From: Spirogloea muscicola
Lineage: Eukaryota; Streptophyta; Zygnematophyceae; Spirogloeales; Spirogloeaceae
Direction of reading: 5' to 3'
Length of the DNA stretch: 28,614 nt
Assembly (NCBI GenBank): GCA_009602725.1
Contig: WELB01000053.1
Coordinates: forward strand, 655,172 to 683,785
The notes beneath the pieces were generated by a model. That model made no database searches. It was given only the letters and a program-made list of their open reading frames with translations, and had not been told where the DNA came from. The translations under genes were made by a program, and so were the position numbers. This document shows, one piece after another, positions 1 to 12,537 of the stretch (position 1 is the first letter of the stretch; the number at the start of each line of letters is the position of its first letter).

Positions 1-22
1 GGGGGGGGTGGTGGGGGGGGGG
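1..22. repeat. G-run at scaffold edge
   Basis: The window opens with a near-pure G run interrupted by two T residues. The opposite end of the window (28606-28614) is also a G run, and an internal G run with an N lies at 7845-7878. Such runs may be real G tracts that stop assembly or polyG read artefacts. No gene is read from them. Confidence 0.8.
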
Positions 23-394
23 AGTGGCGGAGCTGGGCCAGCCCCCGGCGACCAACACTCACCCACTCGTGGCGTGGGTGGGGGGGGCCCGCCAGGAGCC
101 TTCAGCAGAGGCAGGGCCCCACCCGACAGGCCCATTGGCCGGGCCAGGGGGCCCCAGGACTGCGCTACGATCCTGGAGATCCCGTCCTGACGACACCCTG
201 CTGCCCACCCGTGCGCGTCCGCATCCCTGTGTCCGGACCCTGCAGGGGCCCGTCCGGCCCCGGGCGTGCGGGGGCTCGCCACGTGGACTGAGGAGGGCTG
301 CCTGTCTGGTCCGGGCCGGTTGGCCAGGTCGGGCACTCCCCCGACCGACCGGGCCCGGTCTCGGTCAGAGAGGAGAGAAGGAAAAAGAGGTTCA
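23..394. other. GC-rich spacer, no gene seen
   Basis: This stretch is very GC-rich and holds several short open frames on both strands with low-complexity Gly/Pro/Arg/Ala content. None resembles a known protein domain and none shows a convincing splice structure. No RNA gene or regulatory site is recognised. Confidence 0.6.
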
Positions 395-455
395 GGGTTT
401 GGGTTCGGTGCGCATAAAATGCAAGGGGAGGCCAATTCAAGCCAAGACATTGTTC
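395..455. repeat. Dispersed repeat, partner at 8345-8405
   Basis: The block reading approximately CGGTGCGCATAAAATGCAAG, then GGAGGCCAATTCAAGCC, recurs in diverged form at 8345-8405 in the same orientation (CGGTGCGCATGAGATGAAGG, then GAGGCCAGATTAAGCC). Both lie among retrotransposon tail fragments, so this is probably another part of the same decayed element. Confidence 0.55.
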
Positions 456-548
456 AGGCGCTCGAGGCGCATGACATACTGAAAGATGGAATGTTGGCTT
501 CCCTTGATGGAAAAGGGACCCGGACCAGGCAATCCGGACACCGCGCGT

Positions 549-569
549 CTTGCAAGCTGGTGCAAGAGA
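549..569. repeat. 21-nt dispersed repeat, partner at 996-1016
   Basis: The 21-nt string TCTTGCAAGCTGGTGCAAGA plus a final G recurs at 996-1016 with one substitution (C to T in the middle). It contains two TGCAAG words and sits in the same decayed repeat region. Confidence 0.6.
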
Positions 570-665
570 AAGGAGTGTGTATTGAGTGACGGATTCTGTC
601 GAATTTGGGGCTCCTCACTCGTACTTATCGAGTGGTTTCATCCTACACCAGTTCTGAGATAGAGA

Positions 666-731
666 GAAGGGATCGCCCATTGAGGATAGGGGCTGGAAAA
701 AGCCAGCCCAGAAAAGAATGTACAAAGGACG
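666..731 (-). repeat. Retrotransposon 3'-tail unit (hairpin), minus orientation
   Basis: On the plus strand this reads GATCGCCCATTGAGGATAGG, then GGCTGGAAAAAGCCAGCC and an AAGAATGTACAAAGGAC box. The same blocks occur at 9305-9440 and 13483-13617, where they lie downstream of, or next to, element coding sequence on the minus strand. The inverted repeat GGCTGG...CCAGCC with a five-A loop is an exact hairpin. Only the distal part of the tail is kept here. Confidence 0.75.
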
Positions 732-740
732 GGAATACGC

Positions 741-893
741 TTGTGGCAGACGCTATCTCAGTGTGGCCCCTTCGTAGTCTGGCCCCTTCGAACCTTCTCA
801 ATTCTTTTCGGGCTGACTTCTCACAGCCCTTGCCCCATTGTGTAGAGCCACTTCTTCTTTCCCAGCCCCTACCCTCGATGGAGGGCCTGTGTG
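741..893 (+). repeat. Retrotransposon 3'-tail unit, plus orientation
   Basis: The sequence GGCCCCTTCGTAG, CAATTCTTTTCGGGCTGAC, TTCTCACAGCCCTTGCCCC and CTCGATGG matches the block at 9209-9296 and is a diverged, plus-oriented form of the hairpin tail. With the unit at 666-731 it forms a tail-to-tail inverted pair about 30 bases apart. Confidence 0.65.
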
Positions 894-995
894 GCCATTT
901 ACATCCAGCAAGGCTCGTGGGCCTCCGCCAGTTTGTACCCCCACAATGCCCATGGTGGGACAGTGATGGCGTCCCTGAGAACCCGTGGTGATGGG

Positions 996-1016
996 TCTTG
1001 CAAGTTGGTGCAAGAG
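996..1016. repeat. 21-nt dispersed repeat, partner at 549-569
   Basis: Twenty of 21 positions agree with 549-569. The copy lies about 100 bases upstream of a plus-strand retrotransposon 3' end. Confidence 0.6.
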
Positions 1017-1104
1017 GTCAAGCCACTGAGCCCCATCAGCGCACTTTTACTTCCTTACCTTGGGTGGCGCCGGCAATTGCTGGCCCTGCCTTCAAGGGCG
1101 AGGG

Positions 1105-1425
1105 AACTGGAGTGGATGGGTGGGATGCGGCTCTCTGCGGCGGTCTCTTTCCAGCGCTCCCTGGCTCACGCAGTCCACTTGCGAGCAGGCCACGCTATGG
1201 CTGCTGCATCTGGGTCTAGGCGGGGTGTCTCTTTCCCAGCTGCGAGTTACTCCGACTGCTGCTGCCTACTCGTAGTTACCTAGCTTCCATCTGCGATAGT
1301 CTTGTGTCTAGCTGTGTGGCTCTAGGCGCCTCCGGCTCTTTGGACCTTGTCCGTTCTTTTTGGGCTGGCCTTTCCTAGCCCCTACCTTCTATGGGAGAGC
1401 ACTTCCTCTCTGATGCGTCTGTGGT
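1105..1425 (+). pseudogene. 3' end of RT-RLE retrotransposon, plus-strand fragment
   Basis: The frame from about 1115 to 1283 encodes a peptide with VSFQRSL, AVHLRAGHAMAAASG and PAASYSD, colinear with the C-terminus of the large minus-strand copy (VSLQRSL, AVHLRAGRALAAASG, PPASYSDLHLL). The final LLTRGY-like segment has slipped one frame, so the reading frame ends in CCLLVVT. The following 140 bases match the 3' untranslated tail of the 12538-13330 copy: AGCTTCC, CTCCGGCTC, GGACCTTGTCCGTTCTTTTT, GGGCTGGCC...TAGCCCC, then CTATGGGAGAGC. This is a 5'-truncated, decayed insertion. Confidence 0.8.
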
Positions 1426-1529
1426 GATCACATTCCCATTGTTGCCGGCCCCTTGGCCAGGGGTTACAGCCAACAGGTCGAACCCCTTGTGGGGGGCCGT
1501 CTGCCCTTATATGGGCATCGTTGATCTTT

Positions 1530-1610
1530 TACTACTGCCATCATGACATCCGGCGGTAAAATGTCAAACATCGCATCTTGGAGGAGGTCCAGAGCTGCCG
1601 GGCCTCGCCC
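1530..1610 (-). pseudogene. Short antisense remnant of the RLE-domain region
   Basis: The minus strand reads LDLLQDAMFDI, which matches HDLLRNAMFGI just upstream of the endonuclease domain in the large copy (near 10450-10500). On the plus strand the shared words are CAAACATCGC and GGAG-AGGTC. It is too short for high certainty, but it lies directly among other pieces of the same element. Confidence 0.5.
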
Positions 1611-1800
1611 CTGTTAGAAGGGCTGCTCACATTTTCACAGCCCTCGCCCCGTTTGTATTCTGTTCAGTATTCTGTGGGCTGGCCTTTCACAGCCATCAAT
1701 GAAGCTGCTTGGACTCTTTACATGTGACCTTCGTGATTTCTTTGGACCTTGTCCATTGAGGGTTATTTGGCTGGCCTTTTACGACCATCGCCCCCTTCGG
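1611..1800 (+). repeat. Degenerate retrotransposon tail units, plus orientation
   Basis: Three partial tails follow one another: GGGCTGCTCACATTTTCACA with GCCCTCGCCCC (about 1618-1650), TCTGTGGGCTGGCCTTTCAC with AGCC (about 1672-1697), and GGACCTTGTCCATTGAGGG with TTTGGCTGGCCTTTTACGAC (about 1745-1790). Each keeps the pattern (CCTTGTCC)-ATTC-GGGCTGG-pyrimidines-AGCC of the family tail, with an imperfect stem. Confidence 0.55.
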
Positions 1801-3166
1801 AGGAGCTGCATCTCTTTGATAGCCCTCGATCTAAACCCTCAACAGGAAATCCCTAAATGCCCCCAGTGAGAAGCAACTAGTTTTCATCGGCCCTCCCCCA
1901 ACGCATCAGAATGATCAAAAGTATATAAAACTTCCTAAATCCTCGAAGGCCTAAGCCTTGAGTACCAAAGAAGTGAACTCCATACCTGCAATTGTTTCAA
2001 TGATGTCGAGTTGCAACTAGGGAGCAATGTTTTGAGTAATGGCTTGCATGTTGCATATTCTCAATGCAAGACCCACGACCCAGCTCTGCTGGTCAATATT
2101 GCACGCTTCCTGGGTCTCTCCCTTAGCAGTGGCCGAAGCTGCCTGGCTTGCAAATGTCCACCTGCATGGGCCGCAAGTTGGAGCACTAATGCACAACCTA
2201 CCTTGTGAAAGGTAGGTTGCAGCGTAGATGCTCGCAGTGCATCACTGGGCATCTCACCTGATCATGACTCGAGTTTCCGGCTGCACACTTGCTGGCGCGA
2301 GCTGCAATGACCTTCTTCCAAAAAAATGGGAAGTGACATACAAGGCATTGATGTTTCCTATCAACATATTCTAGCAATACCTCATGTCCACGCATCAAAG
2401 AGGTCATTACACCTGCTTGTCCATGGCAGCAGAAACAAGCTCAAGCAGAAGTGGCATGCAAACATATAGTCACCGCTCGTCCAGGCCTCCACTTACATAG
2501 TTGGCAAGCTCTTGCACCTGGTTTGCTGAATCATAACATCGGCCTTCACGTCTGACCAACGAGATGGTTGGAAAGTGTATAGTGTGCTACTCGAGACGAA
2601 TGCACGAGCAAGCAGTCTGTGCTCACTTTATCTATTTTCATGCAGCCTAGATCATGCAGCCTAGCCTAACCTTACTGTCGATCAACAGTCCTACTCTTGC
2701 TGCGACATCCGATGATGAAACTTCTTATGCTCCAAGAGCCGTGCCAGCTTTCAAGCTTTGCGGCCTCCACCACCAAAGTGAGGGTCGCATGACTCCTCAG
2801 GCACAGCTCGGACCTTTTCGGCCAAGTGGCCGCAGCCGATGTCCCTAAGCTGCTGCACCAACGGCCTTTGCCATGCTTTTCCATGGCACCTCCTTGCAAG
2901 CATGCGCAGCAGAACCAATGCGTCCAGTGGTGATCAGAGCGCGCCGCCGCTGGGCCCCTTGCTAACCAACTCGAGCTGGTGGATGGCGAGCGAGTAGATG
3001 GCGAGCGAGCTCCAAGGCAAGACTTGACCGCCCACGACGCCGCTGGCGCCATCGCCGCTCCATGAGGGGCGCCGACGGCGAGCAACACCTTGCCGCGCGA
3101 CGCCTTCTGCTGCACCGCAAGGCCGTCAGTGGGACTTTGCAGCTCCGCCTGGTACGTCCGCCCCAA
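1801..3166. other. Spacer upstream of the WDR13-like gene
   Basis: No coding sequence is supported here on either strand; open frames are short and without recognisable domains. A TATA-like string (GTATATAAAAC) lies at 1920-1930 but is over 1.2 kb upstream of the chosen start at 3167, so it is not assigned. The last 250 bases are GC-rich and would hold the 5' untranslated region and proximal promoter of the WDR13-like gene. Confidence 0.5.
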
Positions 3167-7312
<4,146 letters not shown>

Positions 7313-8261
7313 TGAGATGAAGATTTTACTACTCAATCGGCAGAGGACTTTGGGAAGGCTCCCTGTGCATACGGCCATATCAACGTACCTGTAAGTCACG
7401 CTCCCTGGCACAACTTCAGTCGCTTATGCTACTTCCCATTCTTTTGTCATAATCTAAGCAAAGCTTTGCTTGCAAGGAGCCCGTGGGCAACGGCTAGCCA
7501 ACTTTACTGGAGGCTGATGCAAAAGAGCTAGCTGGTGGGCTTTGCGCAGCGAGAGAGCATCGAGAGGGAAGCAGCAGAAGGCCTATGATCAGCCCAGAGG
7601 GGTGCACTCGTCCACCCTGCCGGTCACCTTGGCCAAGCCCTTCAGAACCCCATGTGTCTGCGGCAGGCAGTGGCCGCGTAGGGGCCAGGCACAGTAGGCA
7701 AGATAGGACCTTGACTGTCACACGCGCTTCACTTGTGATCCTTGGGACCATGGTTGTGGAATGTTTGGATGGCCTTTGAACATCCATAGCCCCCTTTGAG
7801 GGAGCTTCTTCTCTTCGTACTCAATAAGCACATCACATTCAACCGGGGGGGGGGGGGGGGGGGGGTNGGGGGGGGGGGAGAGTGGAGCAAGATGAAGGGT
7901 GAGGCTAGGGAGTGGCACAGGAAGGTGCGGCGATTACTAGTTGGGGAGGGGGCAGTGTGACGGACTTGTTACAACTGGAAGGTGCTTGAGTTAACATCCT
8001 GACCTTGCTCAGTCTATCAGTTGTATGCGCGGGTCTCGACGACATTCCTCGTGCTGGTTCGACAAGTGCGCCACCAGGGCGGCATGCCTGATCCACATGG
8101 CGCATCACGCCCAGCCTCGAGTGCTCCGGCAGCGAAGTACTTTGGCGACATGCCATATTTGGGGCGTGCTTGACAGCCTGGGGCACTGACCTCTGGCGCC
8201 ACTCGTGCCACCGTCCCAGGCTATCCTCCTGTTGAGTGAGCCCCTTCACCTGTATCAGACA
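7313..8261. other. Spacer downstream of the WDR13-like gene
   Basis: No gene is supported. The first few hundred bases are the probable 3' untranslated region and terminator of the WDR13-like gene. Open frames on both strands are short or depend on the polyG run at 7845-7878. No recognisable domain or RNA gene is seen. Confidence 0.55.
7845..7878. repeat. Poly-G run containing T and N
   Basis: A G run of 21 is followed by T, N and a further 11 G residues. Such length with an ambiguous base points to an unresolved homopolymer or a joint between contigs. It could also be a real G-quadruplex-forming tract. Confidence 0.85.
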
Positions 8262-8310
8262 TTGGACCTCGCCGTTCTTTTGTGGCTAGGCCTTTTACAG
8301 TAGAAGATTC
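8262..8310 (+). repeat. Degenerate retrotransposon tail unit, plus orientation
   Basis: TTGGACCTCGCCGTTCTTTT, then GTGGCTAGGCCTTTTACAG, matches the tail of the plus-strand copy near 1340-1380 (TTGGACCTTGTCCGTTCTTT, GGGCTGGCCTTTCCTAGCCC). The 3' stem arm is lost. Confidence 0.6.
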
Positions 8311-8344
8311 TTTCCAAGAGGAGGCATGGGCTGTTAAAGAAAGG

Positions 8345-8405
8345 GGAAAAGGGCGCGGTGCGCATGAGATGAAGGGAGGCCAGATTAAGCCAACACACTG
8401 TTCAA
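8345..8405. repeat. Dispersed repeat, partner at 395-455
   Basis: This is the second copy of the block described at 395-455, same orientation, about 75-80 percent identical by eye. It directly follows the tail remnant at 8262-8310. Confidence 0.55.
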
Positions 8406-8514
8406 ACAATAGCTAGTGCTTAGAATGGGGCTACACGAAGTGAAGCCTTATGCTAGCGGGCATAAGTTATTAAACAGTTCAGAAGCCGCCTGAAGGGAGT
8501 ATCGAAGCAGCTGA

Positions 8515-8580
8515 TTTTAGAGGGGCCAAGAGCTGTCAAAAGCCAGCCCACAAAAGAAACAAGGTGCAAAGGAGCTGGAC
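8515..8580 (-). repeat. Degenerate retrotransposon tail unit, minus orientation
   Basis: On the plus strand GAGCTGTCAAAAGCCAGCCC, then ACAAAAGAAACAAGGTGCAA and AGG, follow the AGCCAGCCC-AAAAGAA-ACAAAGGA order of the minus-oriented tails. No adjoining coding sequence is visible. Confidence 0.5.
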
Positions 8581-9208
8581 GTTTAACGATAGATCCATCC
8601 ACTTCAGCACCTACTATAAGAGAAAGCACGGGTGCACGTTCAGTGAAAGGGAGTCAAAGAACGCCAGTACACTACTTGTAATAGAATAGAGAATGATGTA
8701 AGAGGGGCAAAGTAACAGAATGAGAATTACAACTGAACGAGGACTTTGGTACCCACGCGTGAGCACATACACATGTGACAGAAAACGCGGGGAGCCGGAG
8801 CACCACCACTCAAGTCAGTGGCCAGGCTTAGTGCGCATCCAGCATGCTGATGTATGGCTAGAGCCTGGGACCACGGCATACTAAGTGAGAGCCGCATTCT
8901 GTGATGAGCAACCAATGCTGGCGGGACGCTGGGGAGGGAAATGACGGCGCCATGCTGCTGGATGGGAGTGTGGCGCCCTGATCAGTCTGTCAGACGTTTG
9001 TCTCAATCGTGGCTATTAGAAGGAAGACTCTTGCAGTAGAGGGCGAGGACTAGAAACCCCCTCCAGTTTGCACTTCTTCGCTCTGTTACCTTAGCCCCTT
9101 CAGAAACGTCTTTGTTCTTCTCGTCACAGAGAGTGCACTGGCTTGGTTTGGCCTCCCTCGCATCTTCAGGCCCCTTCGTAGCTGCTTAGCGCTTCAGGCC
9201 CCTCCGTC
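8581..9208. other. Spacer, no gene seen
   Basis: No supported coding sequence. On the minus strand near 8744-8775 a short VLTRGY-like peptide resembles the element C-terminus (LLTRGY), which may be a further decayed 3' end, but the match is too short to call. Confidence 0.45.
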
Positions 9209-9296
9209 GTTTGGCCCATTCGAACCTTAGTCAATTCTTTTCGGGGGTGGCTTTTCACAGCCCTTGCCCCCATTGGGAGACCCACTTCTTTTTCTC
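9209..9296 (+). repeat. Retrotransposon tail unit, plus orientation
   Basis: GGCCCATTCGAACCTTAGTC, AATTCTTTTCGGGGGTGGC and TTTTCACAGCCCTTGCCCC match 781-840, and the following CCCACTTCTTTTTC resembles 845-860. The unit abuts a minus-oriented tail at 9305, forming an inverted pair. Confidence 0.65.
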
Positions 9297-9304
9297 AATG
9301 GAAG

Positions 9305-9440
9305 ATGAAGGGCTCGCCCATTGAGGATAGGGGCTGGAGAAAGCCAGCCCAAGAAAGAATGAACAAAGGACGAGAAGGGGCCAGGGGAAGTACGAAATTC
9401 AACAAGCACAAAATGAAATGAAGCAGCTACGAAGCACTCA
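9305..9440 (-). repeat. Retrotransposon 3'-tail unit, long form A
   Basis: Read on the minus strand it begins near a TGA-like position (ACTGAGTGCTTCGTAGCTGC), passes CCCCTGGCCCCTTCTCGTCC, TTTGTTCATTC, then GGGCTGG-CTTTCT-CCAGCCCC and TATCCTCAATGGGCGAGCCC. It is nearly identical to 13483-13617 and similar to 13340-13478. No element coding sequence precedes it here, so it is a tail-only copy. Confidence 0.8.
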
Positions 9441-9762
9441 GTGGAAGATAGACTCTTCCAGCAGAGGGCGATGGCCGTGATTGACCAGCCCTGAGGAAGG
9501 GTGGACTCTCAAATCATGCGCACCGCGCGCACGTTCGTCTTGGCCGTTCCTGCAGGGAGAGCAGAGGCGGTGGGCCTGGTGTGAAGCGGGAAAAGCCACC
9601 TCAGGAATCTCTGCTCGACAGTGTGAACGGTCCGCCGAAGCCAGCGGCCCAGCAGCCCGCCGCACGGTTCGGCGCGGTGGGCGACGTCGCCTGGCGGCCT
9701 TCTCGCCCCAAACGGCCAGCCTCGGGGCATTGAGGCCACGTGGCGCCTCGCCACCTGCTCGA
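9441..9762. other. GC-rich stretch, no gene seen
   Basis: Open frames exist on both strands but show no conserved domain and are Arg/Ala/Pro-rich as expected by base composition. It lies between two retrotransposon tails and may be displaced element sequence too decayed to recognise. Confidence 0.45.
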
Positions 9763-9876
9763 AAGAAGAGCAAGCGCGGCCAGATTAACTGGTGGCTGGG
9801 AGAGGCCAGCCCAAAAGAATGGACAAGGTCTGAAGGAGTCGGAGTGCTAAGGACTGAGACAGCAGTAAGCGAACTC
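9763..9876 (-). repeat. 3' untranslated tail (form C) of the large retrotransposon copy
   Basis: Directly downstream (minus strand) of the stop at 9877. It carries GACCTTGTCCATTCTTTTGG, then GGCTGGCCTCTCCCAGCC and a terminal TTAATCTGGCCGCGCTTGCT. An inverted, nearly identical copy of about 65 bases lies at 13727-13797 on the other strand. Confidence 0.75.
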
Positions 9877-12400
9877 TCAGTAACCTCTCGTCAGTAGATG
9901 CAAATCTGAGTAGCTAGCAGGCGGAAAGACGTCGCCCTGACGGAAGCCGGAGGCCGCCGCCAGAGCGCGGCCTGCGCGCAAGTGGACCGCAAAAGCTAGG
10001 GACCGCTGCAACGAGACGGCCAGGCGCATCCGGTAAACTTGGGCGAGGGACCCGGCAACATGGAAGCCAGGCTGCTCGCCTTGCTGCCCGTCGCGGCGGG
10101 CCGCTGCTCGCCGCGCAAGGCGGTGAAGGAGGTCCAGCCATTTGGCGCCAAAGGTGCCGTGTACGTCGACGGCGAGTGGGATAAACTCGTCGCCTACCGG
10201 GTGATCTGAGTACTTGCGCTCCTTTGCGGCGGCCGCTTGGCGGACGGCGTAGCCCGCCTCCTTCGCCGAGCGTGTTGCGCTCCTGGAATCCAAGGAGTCC
10301 GTTGTGACGACGTCGGCAATGAGCCGAGGCCCTTCGCCGAGCGCGCTAGCGACGAGATCGGCGCGCCGGGTGTGGAGGCGGCCGTCCGCCCCAGCAGTTA
10401 GAGGCATGATGCTGGAGTTCTCCAGCGCCACAGTGTAACCGGCTTTGACAAATATGCCAAACATCGCGTTCCGGAGCAGGTCGTGTGTGCCGGTCCGCTC
10501 CCCTCCCCGTGCGCATCGGAGCATGTGAGCTGCCAGTGACGCCGCGTCCGGGCTGCGCTCGCCGCACTCGCACTGTTGTACTCCACCTAGGCATGGTGGG
10601 TGGAGGCCGAGGAGGCGGTGCACCGCCGTTCGGAATGCGGCGTCCGGCATCCGGAGCGCGTCGTGGATCGGCAGAGCCGACAGCCAAGCAGCCGCCCCTG
10701 GTGAGGACGCCGAGAGCAGTCGCGCGCGCCCCCGGAGGTCGGCTGGAGGCAAAAGCCCCAGCGCCGTGGAGAAAGACGCCGCATCTACCTCCGCCATGCA
10801 GCGAGCTTGGGCCCGCAGGTCGGCCGTGCGCGCGAGGTGAGCGAACGGGACGGCCCGTGGCACCAGGGCGGGNNNNNNNNNNNNNNNNNNNNNNNNNNNN
10901 NNNNNNNNNNNNNNNNNNNNNNNNNNNNNNNNNNNNNNNNNNNNNNNNNNNNNNNNNNNNNNNNNNNNNNNNNNNNNNNNNNNNNNNNNNNNNNNNNNNN
11001 NNNNNNNNNNNNNNNNNNNNNNNNNNNNNNNNNNNNNNNNNNNNNNNNNNNNNNNNNNNNNNNNNNNNNNNNNNNNNNNNNNNNNNNNNNNNNNNNNNNN
11101 NNNNNNNNNNNNNNNNNNNNNNNNNNNNNNNNNNNNNNNNNNNNNNNNNNNNNNNNNNNNNNNNNNNNNNNNNNNNNNNNNNNNNNNNNNNNNNNNNNNN
11201 NNGAGGAGGGCTGGCAACCCTTGTGGGGACCAGGCGCTGCACTTCGACGCTCGGATGTCCAGGCCGATCTCCTTCAGCTGCTCCTCGAGCGTGGCGAAGG
11301 CAGCCAAGACCTCGTCTGGTTGCCCGACCAGGGAGGTGTCGTCGGCATACGTTGGCATGAGGACGCCCGGGTGAGCAGCTGCCGTGGCCTTCAGGGCGCG
11401 GTCGTGGGCCAGCGCGTAGAAAACCCCGCCAGCGGGTCACCCTGACGCGTGCCCGTGGAAGACTGAAGGACCTCCACCCCGCCGGCTCCATGCCGCCAAA
11501 GGAGATCACTGGGCTGGCCGTAGCCCAGCCGAAAGAACGGCAGCAGGGTGGGGAAGGCCGCACGGAGCTCCTCGGCGACTGTGGCGCGGTCGACGCAGTT
11601 AAAGGCATTGCGGACGTCCACCGCCAGCACGACCCACTCGGGGTGCAAGTCGAGGGAAGCCCGCACCCCGTGGACAACCGCCTCGCCGCCGCTCCGCAGG
11701 CCGGCGCCGTACTGGTGTGGCGCCAGGTGTGTCTGGGCCGCATCGGCGTGCTGTTGCTGAAGTGCCCTACCCACCAGGCGGTACAGGACCTCGCCGATGG
11801 CAATGGGGCGGACGCCGCCGTTGACCTTGCTGAGGGCCAGCAGGGTACTGGCACAGAGCACACCGCGGATGCTGGCAGGGACGTGATCCCGGGCCATGTG
11901 TTGGCACACCTGGTGCAGCACCCGAAAGTCAGCCTCGTCCCCCTCGAGAAAGAGCTCTCTCAAATGCTCCGTAACCATGCGTGAGGGGCCACCTGCAGCT
12001 GCGCGCCGGCTGCTCTGCAGGGCCTTGCGGAGGGCTGCCGCATCCAGGGCCACCTCCTCCGGCGGGACGTAGGAAGCCAACCACGAAGGCAAGGGAGAGC
12101 GTGCCGGGGGGTGGAGGGACGAGAGGGCTTGCCGCGTGTCCTCAGTCGCCGGCGCCAACGCCGAATCATCCAGTGCCTGGACTGCTCTCGAGAGCTCCCC
12201 GGCATGGCCATACCGGAGAGCGCGGCGGACACTGGCCACCCTGTCAGGCGATGGCCCTGTCTGCGAAGTGCGGCGGCCGGCTGTGGCTGCAGCCACTGCA
12301 GCGTCATGCCGCGCCAGAAGCTCCTCCCATCGCCCACACTGAAAGAGGTAGATGCGGTCCAGGAGCAACTGACGGCCTTGGCCGTGGCCCTGGGGGGGTG
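9877..12400 (-). pseudogene. RLE-class non-LTR retrotransposon ORF (RT + zinc finger + endonuclease), 5'-truncated and frameshifted
   Basis: The minus strand encodes a reverse transcriptase: GGVRPIAIGEVLYRLV, AVDVRNAFNCVD, STGTRQGDPLAG and the catalytic YADD near 11340-11352. After the thumb (largely lost in the N gap) comes a CxCG...H...C finger near 10511-10577, then a PD-(D/E)XK-like block: RRADLV, 11 residues, LIADVVTTD, and a downstream AKERKYSDH. That order (RT, CCHC-type finger, RLE with a lysine/KY motif) is that of R2/NeSL/Hero-type elements; no APE endonuclease is seen. A single-base loss in a T run near 11419-11423 breaks the frame between GDPLAGF and ALAHDRALK. The N-terminal part is missing: sequence begins mid-protein (LLDRIYLFQCGRWEELLARH) right after the hairpin tail of the next copy. 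The protein ends SYSDLHLLTRGY and stop. Decayed and unlikely to be active as assembled. Confidence 0.88.
10873..11202. other. Assembly gap (330 N)
   Basis: An unbroken run of N lies between the YADD region and the thumb/finger region of the retrotransposon. Its length is a multiple of three, but the true size is unknown. Repeats on both sides probably caused it. Confidence 0.98.
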
Positions 12401-12537
12401 CTCGCCCATACAGAATGAGGGGCTGGCAAAGCCAGCCCTAAAAAGAATGGACAATGTCCAAAGCCAAAGGAAAAGGAGCCGGAAAAAGGACTACACCACA
12501 AAACACTACAAAACACGCAGTTGATGCAGAGGGAAGC
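12401..12537 (-). repeat. 3' untranslated tail (form B) of the second retrotransposon copy
   Basis: It follows the stop of the 12538-13330 copy. Minus strand: GCTTCCCTCTGCATC..., CCGGCTCCTTTTCCTTTGGC, TTTGGACATTGTCCATTC, then a perfect hairpin GGGCTGG-CTTTG-CCAGCCC and CATTCTGTATGGGCGAGC. The next bases already encode the truncated start of the large copy, so the tail end is the insertion junction. Confidence 0.82.

Noticed and set aside
1430-1500. Possible tRNA (GGTCGAACCCC resembles a B box)
   Set aside because: No A box, acceptor stem or anticodon arm could be folded around it.
1-1800. CRISPR-like or phage-like direct repeats
   Set aside because: The repeats are irregularly spaced, in both orientations and linked to retrotransposon coding ends. 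The window is intron-rich eukaryotic DNA.
1920-1930. TATA box for the WDR13-like gene
   Set aside because: It is over 1.2 kb from the start codon with no evidence for a spliced 5' leader, so it cannot be assigned.
10485-11360. Long plus-strand open frame across the N gap
   Set aside because: It is opposite the retrotransposon ORF and extended only by N translated as X. The conserved RT/RLE motifs are on the minus strand.
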